NCBI GenBank assembly: GCA_009784425.1
Contig: WRBR01000006.1
Coordinates: 1-39,089 of the forward strand
Origin: Coriobacteriia bacterium
Lineage (GTDB): Bacteria > Actinomycetota > Coriobacteriia > Coriobacteriales > UBA8131
Length of the DNA: 39,089 nt
Direction: 5' to 3'
Shown here in pieces: positions 37,855-39,089 of this stretch. Every line of letters begins with the position of its first letter. Positions within the stretch are counted from its first letter, which is position 1. A model generated the notes under the pieces. It saw nothing but the letters and a program-made list of their open reading frames with translations, ran no database searches and was not told the origin of the DNA. Position numbers and translations under genes: made by a program.

Positions 37855-38137
37855 CACCAGCAACATCGGAGCAAAATATCGCGAGAAAAATGCCGGTCTC
37901 CTCAAAACCGTTTTGAAAATCAAGCTCTGGCGCTCCCGCACCGGCATCCTCCACGGCATCAAAGAGGTAGAGAGCAGCGGAGAATGGCTCCTCCTCTCAA
38001 CCCACTGCGGCATAAACTTCAAAGTCAGAAACAGCAAAAACGGCCGTGGCCTCCGACAACTAAAAAACAAAAGCTTCAACAAACCCTGCAAAAAATGCGC
38101 CGTCCCTGGGTGGAAACTGGAGAAATTTGGCGCGTGA
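37847..38137 (+). CDS. pylSn: PylSn (N-terminal tRNA-binding domain of split PylRS)
   Basis: 96 aa: IKLWRSRTGILHGIKEVESSGEWLLLSTHCGINFKVRNSKNGRGLRQLKNKSFNKPCKKCAVPG aligns to M. mazei PylRS [50 protein letters not shown]; overlaps the pylD stop. Confidence 0.9.
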   Translation: MRNTSNIGAKYREKNAGLLKTVLKIKLWRSRTGILHGIKEVESSGEWLLLSTHCGINFKVRNSKNGRGLRQLKNKSFNKPCKKCAVPGWKLEKFGA

Positions 38138-38246
38138 AAAAGGGGCGTGTTTTGGTTGCAACACTCGACTTCTTGTGACCCTGGGCTGCAACAGACGTCA
38201 CTCCTCCACATCAATACAGTCTAAAGCTACTTCAAAAGCCCAATAT

Positions 38247-38426
38247 AAGATTTTGGTGGCTACTTTTGCTACAAATTTCCACTTGTGCGCGAAATATGAC
38301 TCTTTTTTAAACTGAAAGTGGCAGATTTCATTGCAAAACCACCATTTAGGGGTGTTTAACCTCTTTAAAGCGGCAAATCATCGCGCACAAGTGGAAATTT
38401 GTAGCAAAAGTAGCCACCAAAATCTT
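38247..38426. repeat. 46-bp perfect inverted repeat with 88-nt spacer
   Basis: 38247..38292 AAGATTTTGGTGGCTACTTTTGCTACAAATTTCCACTTGTGCGCGA is the reverse complement of 38381..38426. Confidence 0.9.
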
Positions 38427-38491
38427 GTGAGAGCCTTATCGAAAGCTTTTTTACTCCTCAAAACACCCTTTCATCCGGGTGGGTGACTAAA

Positions 38492-38519
38492 GAGAAGTGC
38501 GACGGGAGAAGTGCGACGG
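38492..38519 (+). repeat. 14-bp perfect tandem duplication (GAGAAGTGCGACGG x2)
   Basis: Direct reading. Confidence 0.85.
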
Positions 38520-38572
38520 CAAGTCAAGCGCATGAAGGAGCTTTGGAAAAGGAGAGGCTTGGCGCATAGCAG

Positions 38573-38716
38573 TCCCGAAAAACGCAAATATGTCATAGTG
38601 TTGACTGTAACAACTTGGGCAAAAAACCAGTGTGGTTGATAAATCCAATTATTTAATGCAAACAACCAGAGACGTTTGGCGGATGCGCTTGTATCCTTTT
38701 TGATGAGGAACTGTAG
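38573..38716 (+). promoter_or_regulatory. Copy C of the 144-nt conserved intergenic element
   Basis: TCCCGAAAAACGCAAATATGTCATAGTG..GTGTGGTTGATAAATCC..ATGCAAACAACCAGAGACGTTTGGCGGATGCGCTTGTATCCTTTTTGATGAGGAACTGTAG. Confidence 0.78.
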
Positions 38717-38769
38717 AATGGTGTCTATAACATTTTGATTGTCATCATTGCTTTTAGAAGAGGACTCGT

Positions 38770-39089
38770 ATGGTTAGAAAGTACGTGCTGGGTAAGTCAA
38801 AGACCTGTGTTGGTTGTAAAACCTGTATGACTGCCTGCCTGACTAAACATTTTGAGGATGATGACATACCACTTTTCCGGATAAATGTGGTTAAGCTGGG
38901 AGATGAGACTATTGCCCTTGCCTGCCGCCACTGTGAAAAGGCGCCCTGTGTAAATGCCTGCCCGGTTGGTGCTCTTTATTACGATTTAGACCGCGTTGCG
39001 GTTAACATGCATAGATGCATTGGGTGTTCAGGTTGTATCAATAACTGCCCCTATGGCTCGCTGGTCCTTGCTAATCGACCTCAAAGCAA
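38770..39089 (+). CDS. 4Fe-4S polyferredoxin-like electron transfer protein (HycB/CooF-like), truncated by window end
   Basis: MVRKYVLGKSKTCVGCKTCMTACLTKHF..ACRHCEKAPCVNACPVGALYYDLDRVAVNMHRCIGCSGCINNCPYGSLVLANRPQS; no stop before window end, so absent from the ORF track. Confidence 0.85.
   Translation, partial: MVRKYVLGKSKTCVGCKTCMTACLTKHFEDDDIPLFRINVVKLGDETIALACRHCEKAPCVNACPVGALYYDLDRVAVNMHRCIGCSGCINNCPYGSLVLANRPQS

Noticed and set aside
1-39089. CRISPR arrays, rRNA, prophage or transposase genes
   Set aside because: No regularly spaced repeats, rRNA-like sequence or recognisable mobile-element proteins seen.

Overview
This window is a bacterial one-carbon/methylamine locus that appears to use both non-canonical amino acids. 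It carries a complete bacterial-type pyrrolysine cassette: an amber-suppressor tRNA-Pyl gene, split pylSc and pylSn, and pylB, pylC and pylD. It also carries three methylamine methyltransferase genes (one mttB-like, two mtbB-like), each interrupted by one in-frame TAG at the expected Pyl position. Around them are three corrinoid proteins, a RACo-type corrinoid activator, two DUF1638-like proteins, N-methylhydantoinase/oxoprolinase-like proteins, and a methyl-THF to formate branch (fused MetF/MTHFR-C protein, MtgA/AcsE-like methyltransferase, Fhs, FchA, FolD). The most notable observations beyond that annotation are: (i) a split ORF at 348..653(-) with an in-frame TGA followed by a strong bacterial-SECIS-like hairpin, a candidate selenoprotein missed by ORF calling; (ii) three exactly 144-nt intergenic elements, alignable without gaps, placed 54-90 nt upstream of three one-carbon/redox genes, a candidate cis-regulatory RNA or operator; (iii) an amber stop that joins a PocR/AraC-type regulator in frame to the next corrinoid protein; (iv) a single-chain PheS-PheT-like core protein in an SDR/OYE/MFS operon; (v) a folE amber stop whose read-through frame crosses the tRNA-Pyl gene. 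Everything is read by eye; no database search or folding software was run.
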